From: Pseudolactococcus plantarum | GTDB lineage: Bacteria; Bacillota; Bacilli; Lactobacillales; Streptococcaceae | DNA length: 32,178 nucleotides | Direction: 5' to 3' | Assembly: GCF_002441715.1 (NCBI RefSeq) | Contig: NZ_JXJX01000012.1 | Span: forward strand, 1-32,178 | Shown here: positions 1 through 6,348 of the stretch, piece by piece | How the letters are laid out: each line of letters begins with the position of its first letter | Numbering within the stretch: the first letter of the stretch is position 1 | Made by a program: the position numbers and the translations under genes | Notes under the pieces: model-generated | Told to the model about the DNA's origin: nothing | Database searches by the model: none | What the model saw: only the letters and a program-made list of their open reading frames with translations

Positions 1-26
1 GAACTGTCTGTTTTATTTGGGGCTTG

Positions 27-44
27 ACACGATAGTGTTTTTTT
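27..44 (+). terminator. Weak terminator of a gene upstream of the window
   Basis: A short ACAC/GTGT stem (27-30 with 35-38) around a GATA loop is followed by seven T residues. It would end a plus-strand transcript arriving from outside the window. The stem is only 4 bp, so this is tentative. Confidence 0.3.
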
Positions 45-69
45 ATATGCTATTTTAACTCAGAAATGT

Positions 70-645
70 TTAGTTTAAATTAAAAGTAATGGTACTTTTT
101 TTATAATTCTTCGTATATCCTGAATAAACTAATTTGTATTTTTCTCCAATTTTGGCTTGGCCAATCATCGAACCAGTTACTTTACCACCCTCGGCTAAGT
201 CTCCTGATCCAAGGATATCGTTGACAACTTTTTTACCATCATCTCCAGTCAGATAATCTGAAAAACTAGTTTGATTGCCAGCATCATCAAGTTTAAAATT
301 ATAACGATTATAGCTTACGGTGTCTTTACCTTTATTTTCGATTGTGATATTCACGATAACGTACTGGTTCCCATCATCAGGCTTAGAATATTTAGTACCA
401 GTATTATATTTTACAGAGTTGATCTGATAATGTACACCGTTTTGTGTAACACTGTCTCCAACCTTAACAATTTTATTTTTTCCTGTTTGCGTGACACTAT
501 TTGTGCTCATTGCTTTTTGAATGATTAAGTTAGGGACTAAAATACCGATAGCTACCAGAATAATAATCGACCACACCCACCAAAATTTCAAAATAGGGTT
601 TTTCTTTTTATCTTGATTTGTTTCTATACCATCGTTTAGACTCAT
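70..645 (-). CDS. DUF4352 domain membrane-anchored extracellular protein
   Basis: The protein has about 191 residues: a short charged cytoplasmic N-terminus, one hydrophobic segment (about residues 20-43) and an exported domain. The exported part carries the pattern of the DUF4352/telomeric-repeat-binding-factor-like immunoglobulin fold, notably the stretch GNQYVIVNITIENKGKD near residue 95. Proteins of this type are common surface or lipoprotein-like proteins of Gram-positives and their function is unknown. Two adjacent ATGs exist (648 and 645). AGGAGG at 656-651 lies 2 nt from the first and 5 nt from the second, so 645 is the better start. A minus-strand TATAAT lies at 694-689. The gene is monocistronic as far as can be seen, and 510 bp separate it from the next gene. 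Domain assignment is from remembered sequence pattern. Confidence 0.75.
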   Translation of the reverse strand: MSLNDGIETNQDKKKNPILKFWWVWSIIILVAIGILVPNLIIQKAMSTNSVTQTGKNKIVKVGDSVTQNGVHYQINSVKYNTGTKYSKPDDGNQYVIVNITIENKGKDTVSYNRYNFKLDDAGNQTSFSDYLTGDDGKKVVNDILGSGDLAEGGKVTGSMIGQAKIGEKYKLVYSGYTKNYKKSTITFNLN

Positions 646-648
646 CAT

Positions 649-1063
649 AACCTCCTATCAGCTTTTAACGTGGATCAAGTTTGCACGAATTATAGTATAG
701 CCTTGTAAAGGTATCTACAATAACAAAAAATATAACGCATGATGTTTCATAAATAGTGAGACTAAAAGCTTTTTTATCTGACAATACAGAAAGCTGCATT
801 CCTGATTATTTTACTTCTCTCTTATAGTGTACCTGATTATTTATTTTTTATCAAATATTTAAATAACTATAAATTATCTGACTTATATACTTTAAAAAAG
901 TATAGGCCATAGACCTATGTACCCTATACTATCTTTAGCAAATAGGTTCTGCCTAATGTATAGGCAGTTTGATTTATGTCTATCATGTTTACAAATCATC
1001 TTTAAGATAACATGATATGGCCGTTTTCTTTATTTAAAAGTCTATAGCAGTAGCTTATACATG
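649..1063. other. Gene-free stretch with three tandem inverted repeats
   Basis: No ORF of note. The left end holds the promoter of the minus-strand DUF4352 gene. Three consecutive inverted repeats follow. The first is AGTATAGG/CCTATACT (899-906 with 923-930), with CATAG/CTATG nested inside. The second is CTGCCTA/TAGGCAG (949-955 with 961-967, 5-nt loop). The third is TATCATGTT/AACATGATA (981-989 with 1009-1017), with ATCTT/AAGAT nested inside. None has a good U-run, so they are not obvious terminators. Confidence 0.6.
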
Positions 1064-1068
1064 AATTG

Positions 1069-1077
1069 TGCTATACT
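1069..1077 (+). promoter_or_regulatory. Extended -10 promoter of the riboswitch-controlled gene
   Basis: TGC-TATACT (1069-1077) is an extended -10 element. No convincing -35 lies 17 nt upstream, as is usual for this promoter class. Transcription would start near 1084, just ahead of the structured leader at 1092-1155. Confidence 0.65.
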
Positions 1078-1091
1078 ATTATTAGGAAATC

Positions 1092-1155
1092 AAATCCTCC
1101 TGACGAGCAGCGGCGTACCGGGTAAGCACGACGGCGCAACTTTTAAAGGAGATTT
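1092..1155 (+). ncRNA. Guanidine-III (ykkC-III) riboswitch candidate with Shine-Dalgarno switch
   Basis: This GC-rich island in AT-rich DNA matches the remembered ykkC-III pseudoknot pattern. P2 is CCTG (1099-1102) with CGGG (1119-1122). The conserved loop ACGAG (1103-1107) follows the first P2 strand. P1 is GCGGCGT (1110-1116) with ACGGCGC (1131-1137), and GTAC lies at the P1/P2 junction. P1 pairs at six of seven positions with one central G-G mismatch. The P2 5' strand overlaps AAATC(C)TCC (1092-1100), which can alternatively pair with GGAGATTT (1148-1155), the ribosome binding site of the next gene. Ligand-stabilised P2 would then free the site, giving an ON switch. The motif match and pairings are visible; ligand identity is inferred from the family. 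Confidence 0.68.
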
Positions 1156-1158
1156 TTT

Positions 1159-1392
1159 ATGTTCATTCAAATTATTGGTTCTAGTCTGGTTTTGCTAGCG
1201 TTCATCCTATCGCAGTATCAACTTATCGATGCTAATAGCAGACGCTATTTATGGTTAAACTTTTTAGGTTCCACAATCCTTGCCGGTGACGCTTTAGTTT
1301 TAAATCAGTGGGGATTTTTAGCTTTAGAAGGGGTATGGGCGATTGTCTCATTACTAAGTCTAATCAAACTAGCTATAAACAGCAAAAGGTAG
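1159..1392 (+). CDS. CBU_0592-like small integral membrane protein
   Basis: The product has 77 residues and is nearly all hydrophobic, with three predicted membrane segments (about 4-22, 32-48 and 51-71) and a short basic tail. The pattern (aromatic and Leu/Asn-rich centre with YLWLNFLGS, then a W-A-x-V-S-L segment) resembles the CBU_0592 family of uncharacterised small membrane proteins. It is too short and lacks the family signature for a standard four-helix SMR exporter. AAAGGAG (1145-1151) lies 7 nt before the ATG and is the site apparently controlled by the upstream guanidine-III-like riboswitch. A strong terminator follows at 1416, so the gene is transcribed alone. If the riboswitch is real, a role in handling guanidine or a related cation is implied by context only. 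Confidence 0.8.
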   Translation: MFIQIIGSSLVLLAFILSQYQLIDANSRRYLWLNFLGSTILAGDALVLNQWGFLALEGVWAIVSLLSLIKLAINSKR

Positions 1393-1415
1393 TCACAACT
1401 ATCATGATAAAGCAC

Positions 1416-1447
1416 AAATCGATAAGGGTTTGCTTGTCGATTTTTTT
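1416..1447 (+). terminator. Intrinsic terminator of the riboswitch-controlled gene
   Basis: An 11-bp stem, AAATCGATAAG (1416-1426) with CTTGTCGATTT (1433-1443, one G-T pair), closes a 6-nt loop and runs into a T tract. Confidence 0.85.
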
Positions 1448-1491
1448 ATTGGCTTGTTTACTAGTTGTTATCGTTTTTCGCATTAAAAAGA

Positions 1492-1536
1492 AGGACAGCT
1501 ACAAGACCGATTAAGGGATGTAGCTGTCCTCCTTTT
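1492..1536. terminator. Bidirectional terminator between convergent genes
   Basis: A perfect 12-bp stem, AGGACAGCTACA (1492-1503) with TGTAGCTGTCCT (1519-1530), is followed by CC and six T. It can serve as backup for the plus-strand gene and for the minus-strand lipoprotein gene ending at 1566. Confidence 0.8.
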
Positions 1537-1565
1537 TTATTTTTTATAGAAAAGTGTAAAATGAG

Positions 1566-2222
1566 TTATTTAAGTTGAATTTTTGAAATGATTTGAGCGG
1601 CTTGTTCATCAAAAGAAAGTGGGATGTTGATAGTTACCATTCTATCTAATAATCGTTCAGATTCTGTTTTGACAAATACTGGATCTGTTAGATAATGTTC
1701 GTCTTGATAATGGTTAGGATTTTTATAAAAATTGATTGAGCCATTATGATTAGAACTATAAGTGACAATAGTTGTGCCAGCCATAGTATTATCAGAACTA
1801 AATGTTAATGTAACAGATTCTTCTCGAACAACCATAGAACCATCAAAAGGAAATACTGGATGATTTTTACCATTTTTTTGAGCAGTAATGGAGACAGGTT
1901 GAAAATTATACCCATAGTAATGAAGTAAAGTTTCTGTAACGCGTGCATATTCTATTTGTTCATCGCTATAACCAGATAGTGGAGAAGTAGTTGTCTGTTC
2001 TTGTGTTTGACTTTGACTATTGTCAGAGCTGGAAGGAGTTGTCGTACTAGACGAGCTAACTTGTTGCCCAGCTTTCGCTGATGAACTTGATGAGTTTGCT
2101 TTTTGTTCAGTTTTAGGTGTTGAACTAGCAGAACTGTCTCTTTTTGCATGATTCTCGGTGCCACATGCACTAAGGCCAATAAAACTTAAAATACCAACAA
2201 ACAATAATGCTATATTTTTCAT
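1566..2222 (-). CDS. Ser/Thr-rich lipoprotein, function unknown
   Basis: The product has 218 residues with a type II signal peptide: a basic start, a hydrophobic core and the lipobox LSAC with Cys near residue 20. A low-complexity Ser/Thr/Gln/Lys linker (about residues 25-80) is typical of a spacer lifting a domain off the membrane. The C-terminal globular part (about 85-218) starts with a Y-S-D-E-Q-I-E-Y-A-R-V segment. It resembles small lipoproteins of lactic acid bacteria, but I cannot name the family. The start was set at 2222 because AGGAG lies 6 nt upstream and the signal peptide begins there; the reading frame extends 25 codons further without a site. A minus-strand TATAAT lies at 2250-2245. 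It is separated from the next lipoprotein gene by a terminator, so it has its own promoter. Confidence 0.75.
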   Translation of the reverse strand: MKNIALLFVGILSFIGLSACGTENHAKRDSSASSTPKTEQKANSSSSSAKAGQQVSSSSTTTPSSSDNSQSQTQEQTTTSPLSGYSDEQIEYARVTETLLHYYGYNFQPVSITAQKNGKNHPVFPFDGSMVVREESVTLTFSSDNTMAGTTIVTYSSNHNGSINFYKNPNHYQDEHYLTDPVFVKTESERLLDRMVTINIPLSFDEQAAQIISKIQLK

Positions 2223-2294
2223 ATTACTCTCCTTTTTGACCCCTATTATACAATTATTTAATTTTTTTTTGTTGTAGAAAGAGAAGTAGGATAT

Positions 2295-2310
2295 CACTAA
2301 TATATTAGTG
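2295..2310. promoter_or_regulatory. 16-bp perfect palindrome upstream of the lipoprotein gene
   Basis: CACTAATATATTAGTG is perfectly self-complementary. It lies about 45 bp upstream of the -10 box (2250-2245) of the minus-strand lipoprotein gene, at a position usual for an activator or distal operator. The binding protein is unknown. Confidence 0.4.
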
Positions 2311-2315
2311 AATAT

Positions 2316-2346
2316 AAAAAGAGTAAGGTTAACGCTTACTCTTTTT
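2316..2346. terminator. Bidirectional terminator between two lipoprotein genes
   Basis: A 12-bp stem, AAAAAGAGTAAG (2316-2327) with CTTACTCTTTTT (2335-2346), encloses a 7-nt loop. It ends the minus-strand gene at 2352 and separates it from the lipoprotein gene starting at 2222. Confidence 0.85.
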
Positions 2347-2351
2347 TTAGA

Positions 2352-2714
2352 TTATTCTTTGACAAACTCTACAGCGGCAGTAGTACCCATTAAGCCTTTT
2401 TTACTTGTTTGTAAAAACTTGATCGTGGATTTATCTATTTTTTTGATGATAAACTTAGTGCCATTTTGATCGACTAATGTGATTGCTTTGTCATTAGAGT
2501 CTTTCGAAGGTGTGGCACTTTTTGAAATCACATTACCTTTGCCATCCTTGATTTGCCAGTTATCGTTTTTTTGTGAGAACACATAAGTAACTTGCCATGA
2601 TTTGCTGTACCATTTCCCTTGTAACCAAGTTGTTTTGGATTTAGCTTGACCACATCCTGATAAGACCGTGATACAAATTATAATTGCTAATGACAGATAT
2701 AGTGTTTTTTTCAT
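2352..2714 (-). CDS. Small lipoprotein, function unknown
   Basis: The product has 120 residues with a clear lipoprotein signal: KK start, a hydrophobic stretch and lipobox LSGC with Cys at about residue 21. The mature part is small and mostly beta-like. It has a W-L-Q-G-K-W-Y motif right after the anchor and alternating polar/hydrophobic strands, as seen in small lipocalin- or DUF-type surface lipoproteins of lactobacilli and lactococci. No family can be assigned from sequence alone. GGAGG lies 5 nt before the ATG. It lies tandem to the larger lipoprotein gene, but a terminator between them argues for separate transcription. Confidence 0.75.
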   Translation of the reverse strand: MKKTLYLSLAIIICITVLSGCGQAKSKTTWLQGKWYSKSWQVTYVFSQKNDNWQIKDGKGNVISKSATPSKDSNDKAITLVDQNGTKFIIKKIDKSTIKFLQTSKKGLMGTTAAVEFVKE

Positions 2715-2883
2715 TTTGTCCTCCGATTATAGTTGTTATTATGATAGCAAATAGATATATGCAAAGCAACTTATAACTTTTTTTAAATGCTTTAGTAAAG
2801 TGTTTGACTAATTAAGTGCGAGATATTGGTGATGTTAAACGCATTATTAATGAATTGATAGGCTTCTGTTTTGATTTGATATG

Positions 2884-2920
2884 GCAACAATAAACCCCAA
2901 CAGCAAGTGACTGATGGGGT
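2884..2920 (-). terminator. Terminator of the small acidic protein gene
   Basis: On the minus strand, ACCCCATCAG and CTGTTGGGGT (2920-2911 with 2903-2894) form a 10-bp stem with one mismatch and a 7-nt loop, followed by a short T-rich run. Confidence 0.6.
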
Positions 2921-2930
2921 AAAATAATAA

Positions 2931-3125
2931 TTAAAAGTCCTTGTTTACAGCTTCCAAAGTATCTTTATATGCAGTCAAGTAAAGTGCATAGACGTCTAAA
3001 TCAGCAGATTTTTCCTCAGTATGTAGTTGAGAAATTAAGTTACGGTTGATTTCTGCTTGTACAGTCAGTAATGCTAAATCATGAGCGCGTTGCTCAGTTG
3101 TCAAATCATTTTCAGTATCGAACAT
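2931..3125 (-). CDS. Small acidic hypothetical protein
   Basis: The product has 64 residues, is acidic, likely all-helical and cytoplasmic, with no signal peptide or cysteine. It begins MFDTENDLTTEQRAHDLAL and ends with a Y-A-L-Y-L-T-A-Y-K-D-T-L-E-A-V segment. I do not recognise a family. The start at 3125 was chosen because GGGGG lies 7 nt upstream; a further upstream in-frame ATG (3143) would place that site inside the gene. A terminator directly follows and the preceding DNA (3144-3442) has no gene on this strand, so it is a single-gene unit. Confidence 0.6.
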   Translation of the reverse strand: MFDTENDLTTEQRAHDLALLTVQAEINRNLISQLHTEEKSADLDVYALYLTAYKDTLEAVNKDF

Positions 3126-3143
3126 GTCAATACCCCCTTTCAA

Positions 3144-3378
3144 CCTATATTATACCAAAAATTGTGCTCAAAATTTCAGTTACGTGACAATTTTGCTATA
3201 GAAACAAGTTGTCTGGCAGATTTTGATAGCTATTTATGGATGATCCGCCTCTTCTTAGGGATGAAATAATATACTTTACCTTGAGTAAAGTATGGTGGTC
3301 AATAACTCATATTCGCATGAGTCGTGAGCAAGTATAACATATCTACCAGTAAATAGGTAAACTGTTATTGATAAGCAA
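3144..3378. other. Gene-free stretch with a 9-bp inverted repeat
   Basis: No credible gene. It holds ATACTTTAC (3271-3279) with GTAAAGTAT (3285-3293), an inverted repeat with a 5-nt spacer and no T run, so more likely an operator than a terminator. The rest is AT-rich DNA without visible structure. Confidence 0.5.
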
Positions 3379-3412
3379 AAGTGTTTACTTTGTAAACGCT
3401 TTGTTGTATGAT
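3379..3412 (+). promoter_or_regulatory. Promoter and operator of the marR-MFS operon
   Basis: TTTACT (3384-3389), a 17-nt spacer and TATGAT (3407-3412) form the promoter. The inverted repeat AAGTGTTTAC/GTAAACGCTT (3379-3388 with 3392-3401, 9 of 10 pairs) covers the -35 and upstream spacer, as expected for a MarR autorepressor. The right part also resembles a cre site (TGTAAACGCTTTGT), so CcpA is an alternative binder. Confidence 0.6.
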
Positions 3413-3442
3413 AAGGTTAAGATAAATGAGGAGGAATAACTA

Positions 3443-3862
3443 ATGAAAGAAAATTATCTTAGCAAACGTGTGACTAGACTTAATGATTTATTGATCAGGT
3501 CACAAGATAAATGGAGTGAAAAACTAGGTATTAGTAGCCATGACTATAATCTGTTTTTAACAATTCAAGAAAATCCAGGCTGTACACAACTTTTTCTAGC
3601 CAAAAAGCGTCAAGTAGAAAGAAGTTTGTTGACAAGATTGATCACAAAATATAGTGAGATGGGATTTATTGAACGACGTCAGAATGATCATAATAAAAGT
3701 GCTTACGCTTTATATCTGACAGAAAGTGGTGAAAAGTTAACAGCAGAAATCAGAGATAGAATATCAACACTAAATGAGCAACTAGCCACTATGTATACGG
3801 ATGTAGAATATGCTGCCTTCAAACAATTTTTAGATACAGCAATTAAAGCATTGGAGGAGTGA
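3443..3862 (+). CDS. MarR family transcriptional regulator
   Basis: The product has 139 residues, the usual size of MarR regulators. A winged helix-turn-helix occupies about residues 30-100, with the recognition-helix region around LAKKRQVERSLLTRLITK and a wing at E-R-R-Q-N-D-H-N-K-S-A-Y. The terminal helices would form the dimer interface. The gene starts after GAGGAGG and ends 0 nt before the MFS transporter start, so the two are co-transcribed and probably translationally coupled. The inverted repeat over its own promoter suggests autorepression relieved by a ligand exported by the MFS protein. Ligand unknown. Confidence 0.85.
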   Translation: MKENYLSKRVTRLNDLLIRSQDKWSEKLGISSHDYNLFLTIQENPGCTQLFLAKKRQVERSLLTRLITKYSEMGFIERRQNDHNKSAYALYLTESGEKLTAEIRDRISTLNEQLATMYTDVEYAAFKQFLDTAIKALEE

Positions 3863-5014
3863 ATGATGCGCAAATTATCTATACTTTTACTGTCACTTTT
3901 TCCTTTATTAGCAGGTGCAGCTTTGTCACCAGCTTTATCTGAAATTGCACGTAATTTTCCTGGTATTTCAGAATTATGGATAAAATCATTGGTCACAATA
4001 CCGTCGATTTGCGTTGTTATCGGTCAAATTGTGATGGCTAACCTACCTAAAAAGCTATCGCCTAGATGGCAAGTATTGGCTGGATTGTTATTATATGCAT
4101 GTGGCTTCATCCCTTATCTGTGGTCAACGTTTCCGATATTAGTGGTATCTAGAATTATTCTAGGTATTGGATTAAGTTTACTTGTCCCTTGGACTGTAGG
4201 GTTTATTCAACTTTATTTCTCTGGTAATGAACAAAAAGTGATGTTAGGTTATGCAAGTGGCTTAAATAATCTAGGAACTGTTATAGCTGTACTTTATTCA
4301 GGTATCGTATCAGGTTTCGACTGGCATTTTGTCTTTTTTATTTATTTACTTGCTTTATTGAGTTTTCTGATGAGTGTCTTATTTCTACCAGAAGGGGTGA
4401 ATGAAGAGACAGTGTCAGAAATGCGTGAGATAGTAAAAAATAAGTCAGGTTTATCTATTAACCTGATAATGGTTTGGATCAAAATGTTTCTGTTAACTGT
4501 TATTTATTTTATCATCCCTACAAATCTGTCGTTTTATATGGCGACGCAATTTCATCAACACAATACGATGACAGTAGGTGTTTTGATGAGTGTTCTGTCA
4601 CTATTTGGTGTGATAGCAGGCATGCTTTATGCGCGTGTTTTAGCTCATCAAACCAGTCGGATACAAGAAGTTATCATTATCGCTATTTTTGCAGCTGCTT
4701 TGTGCTTATTGAGCTTTGCTACAACACTGCCTGTTTTTATTATTGGCTTATTATTAACTGGCTGGGGACTTGGTTGGGGCTTACCTTATTTAAACGCACA
4801 ATTACTAGCCACAGTCGATAGTAACGCTTCAAATCAAGTTGGCATCGGGCAATCCATGATCTTTTTAGGTCAGTTTGTCTCGCCATTTATGATTTCAGTT
4901 TTAGCAAAAATAGGTCATCAAGAAAATCCATTTATCATAGGTGGTAGTCTGTTACTCATTTTCATAGTGCTGATGTTTATTGATGCTAAACAAAAGTCAA
5001 AAATTAGTCATTAA
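3863..5014 (+). CDS. MFS family efflux transporter
   Basis: The product has 383 residues, about 12 hydrophobic segments and a short basic C-terminus, as for 12-TM major facilitator drug:H+ antiporters. The N-terminal segment has the P-A-L-S-E-I-A pattern, and V-S-R-I-I-L-G-I-G-L-S sits in TM4 like motif B of drug exporters. The start follows the marR stop directly (TGA-ATG-ATG) with GGAGG just upstream; either of the two ATGs (3863 or 3866) could be used. Pairing with a MarR regulator indicates substrate-induced export of a toxic compound; the substrate cannot be read from sequence. No clear terminator follows before the methyltransferase promoter. Confidence 0.85.
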   Translation: MMRKLSILLLSLFPLLAGAALSPALSEIARNFPGISELWIKSLVTIPSICVVIGQIVMANLPKKLSPRWQVLAGLLLYACGFIPYLWSTFPILVVSRIILGIGLSLLVPWTVGFIQLYFSGNEQKVMLGYASGLNNLGTVIAVLYSGIVSGFDWHFVFFIYLLALLSFLMSVLFLPEGVNEETVSEMREIVKNKSGLSINLIMVWIKMFLLTVIYFIIPTNLSFYMATQFHQHNTMTVGVLMSVLSLFGVIAGMLYARVLAHQTSRIQEVIIIAIFAAALCLLSFATTLPVFIIGLLLTGWGLGWGLPYLNAQLLATVDSNASNQVGIGQSMIFLGQFVSPFMISVLAKIGHQENPFIIGGSLLLIFIVLMFIDAKQKSKISH

Positions 5015-5082
5015 GCATTGGAAGTGAGATGTCTCATTCGTTTTATATTATCTGTTTGTCAGACAAGCTACCAAGAAAATTA

Positions 5083-5091
5083 TGCTATACT
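5083..5091 (+). promoter_or_regulatory. Extended -10 promoter of the methyltransferase gene
   Basis: TGC-TATACT (5083-5091) is identical to the element before the riboswitch. Start of transcription is expected near 5098, giving a short leader with AGGAG before the ATG at 5116. Confidence 0.6.
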
Positions 5092-5115
5092 TTAGATAAA
5101 GATAGGAGAGCAAAT

Positions 5116-5865
5116 ATGAAGTGGAATGCTAACTTATATGACAGTAAACACGATTTTGTTGCAGCGTATGGTAAAGGATTATTGAGCTATTTGCCTTCGA
5201 ATAAACAAGCGAAAATATTGGATCTAGGGTGTGGGACTGGTACGTTGACTGATGAAATTTCCAAAACCTATCCCAACATTATGGGAATTGATGGGTCTAA
5301 GGAGATGATTGCCAAAGCAAAGGCCGCTTATCCGACATTAAACTTTGAAGTTGTGGATGCCTTAAACATGACTGATGACAGTCAATGGGATATTGTATTT
5401 TCAAATGCAGTATTTCATTGGATTCCTGATCATGATCAGCTATTACACGCTATCAAAAAGTCTCTAAACTCAAACGGGCAATTAATCTGTGAATTTGGTG
5501 GATTTGGCAATATTGCCACCATAGAACAGGCATTTAAAACACTTTTAGTCTCAAAAGGCTATACTTATACGTCACGATTTAATTTTCCAACAGCAGAAAA
5601 TTTTGGGGAACTACTCGAAAAAAATGGTTTTGACATTGAGCTATTAGTCTTATATGACAGACCGACTGTTTTAAAAGATCAAGAAAAAGGCCTTTATAAC
5701 TGGGCAAGCCAATTTTTTGATACTGATTTGGCAAAGTTTAGTCACTCAGAACAAGATAGTATCCTGACTGAGTTAGAAGACTTAGTTCGACGTCAACTTT
5801 GGCATGAGGATCATTGGGAAGCTGATTATAGGAGGCTGCGTGCGGTCGCACATCTCAAAGCTTAA
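5116..5865 (+). CDS. Class I SAM-dependent methyltransferase, trans-aconitate methyltransferase-like
   Basis: The product has 249 residues. SAM-binding motif I is ILDLGCGTGTLT (about residues 36-47), followed by the acidic residue of motif II in M-G-I-D-G-S and the F-S-N-A-V-F-H-W segment typical of the trans-aconitate methyltransferase/BioC-like group. The N-terminal W-N-A-N-L-Y-D-S-K-H-D-F-V also fits that group. It likely methylates a small carboxylic acid or related metabolite in the cytoplasm; the substrate is unproven. ATG 5116 was preferred over an upstream in-frame ATG (5029) because AGGAG and an extended -10 box lie between them and the conserved region begins at 5116. It follows the MFS gene but has its own promoter. 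Confidence 0.85.
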   Translation: MKWNANLYDSKHDFVAAYGKGLLSYLPSNKQAKILDLGCGTGTLTDEISKTYPNIMGIDGSKEMIAKAKAAYPTLNFEVVDALNMTDDSQWDIVFSNAVFHWIPDHDQLLHAIKKSLNSNGQLICEFGGFGNIATIEQAFKTLLVSKGYTYTSRFNFPTAENFGELLEKNGFDIELLVLYDRPTVLKDQEKGLYNWASQFFDTDLAKFSHSEQDSILTELEDLVRRQLWHEDHWEADYRRLRAVAHLKA

Positions 5866-6001
5866 CAAGTGCGCTATCATCTGGTCATATTGAGTGAAAT
5901 CGACTGCTTTATGTTCGCTTTTGGCTTATGGTGAAGCAAATCAACTAGACTGAAGCCTCAGTACTGACACTTATTTTTTAAAACCGCTGAAAGGAAAACC
6001 A
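5866..6001. other. Gene-free stretch before the broken yciI gene
   Basis: I see no gene, terminator or repeat here apart from the AAAGGA ribosome binding site (5990-5995) of the following broken gene. Confidence 0.5.
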
Positions 6002-6288
6002 ATGTTTATATTATCTCTTAACTATATTAAACCGCTAGAAGTTGTTGAACAATTTTTACCTGGCCACCGTCAATTTCTGGATACGTATATCAACAGAAAA
6101 AATTCTTATTATCAGGACCGAAAGAACCTAGGGCCGGTGGTGTGATACTGTGTCATTGTGATGATAAAGAGGCAGTGCTAAAGATCATATCGCAAGATCC
6201 CTTTTATATCAATCAGATTGCTGAGTATGATATCACAGAATTTTACCCAGTCAAAACATCTCAAGAGTTAACACAATATCTAAAATAA
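6002..6288 (+). pseudogene. YciI family protein gene, frameshifted
   Basis: The ATG at 6002 has AAAGGA 6 nt upstream. The first frame reads a YciI-type start (F-I-L-S-L-N-Y-I-K-P-L, then P-G-H-R-Q-F-L-D) but stops at 6145. The second frame carries the remaining family features (S-G-P-K-E-P-R-A-G-G, then D-P-F-Y, then Y-D-I-T-E-F-Y-P) and ends at TAA 6286. The break lies at a run of six A (6097-6102). Seven A would restore one continuous 95-residue protein, the normal family length. YciI-like proteins are small cytoplasmic ferredoxin-like-fold proteins of mostly unknown role. The gene may be a recent pseudogene, a sequencing error or a slippage-controlled gene. Confidence 0.85.
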
Positions 6289-6334
6289 AAGCTAATACTA
6301 TCTGCCACTATACAAGCAGTTGGTATTAGCTTTT
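6287..6334 (+). terminator. Strong terminator before recQ
   Basis: A stem of about 15 bp pairs 6291-6305 with 6316-6330, with one mismatch and one G-T pair, 10-nt loop, followed by TTTT. It overlaps the yciI stop codon and ends only 3 nt before the recQ -10 box. Confidence 0.85.
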
Positions 6335-6342
6335 GTTATAAT
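6334..6342 (+). promoter_or_regulatory. Extended -10 of recQ, 6 nt from the ATG
   Basis: TGT-TATAAT (6334-6342) lies 6 nt upstream of the recQ ATG at 6349. Transcription should start at or next to the A of the start codon, so the mRNA is probably leaderless. No ribosome binding site is present. Confidence 0.6.
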
Positions 6343-6348
6343 ATAAAG

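Noticed and set aside
1099-1137. Guanidine-II (mini-ykkC) interpretation with two ACGA loops
   Set aside because: The two ACGA motifs are not closed by proper stems; the ykkC-III pseudoknot pairs far better.
1404-1514. 36-codon ORF with one hydrophobic segment (M-I-K-H-K-S-I-R start)
   Set aside because: It spans a strong terminator (1416-1447), its 3' end is the arm of a second terminator, and no ribosome binding site is properly spaced. Toxin-like appearance is not supported by a family pattern.
2816-2893. 25-codon GTG ORF (V-R-D-I-G-D-V-K start), possible gene remnant
   Set aside because: Too short, no ribosome binding site, and no recognisable family; could be chance.
3081-3269. 62-codon plus-strand ORF
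   Set aside because: Begins inside the minus-strand small acidic protein gene, with no ribosome binding site or family pattern.
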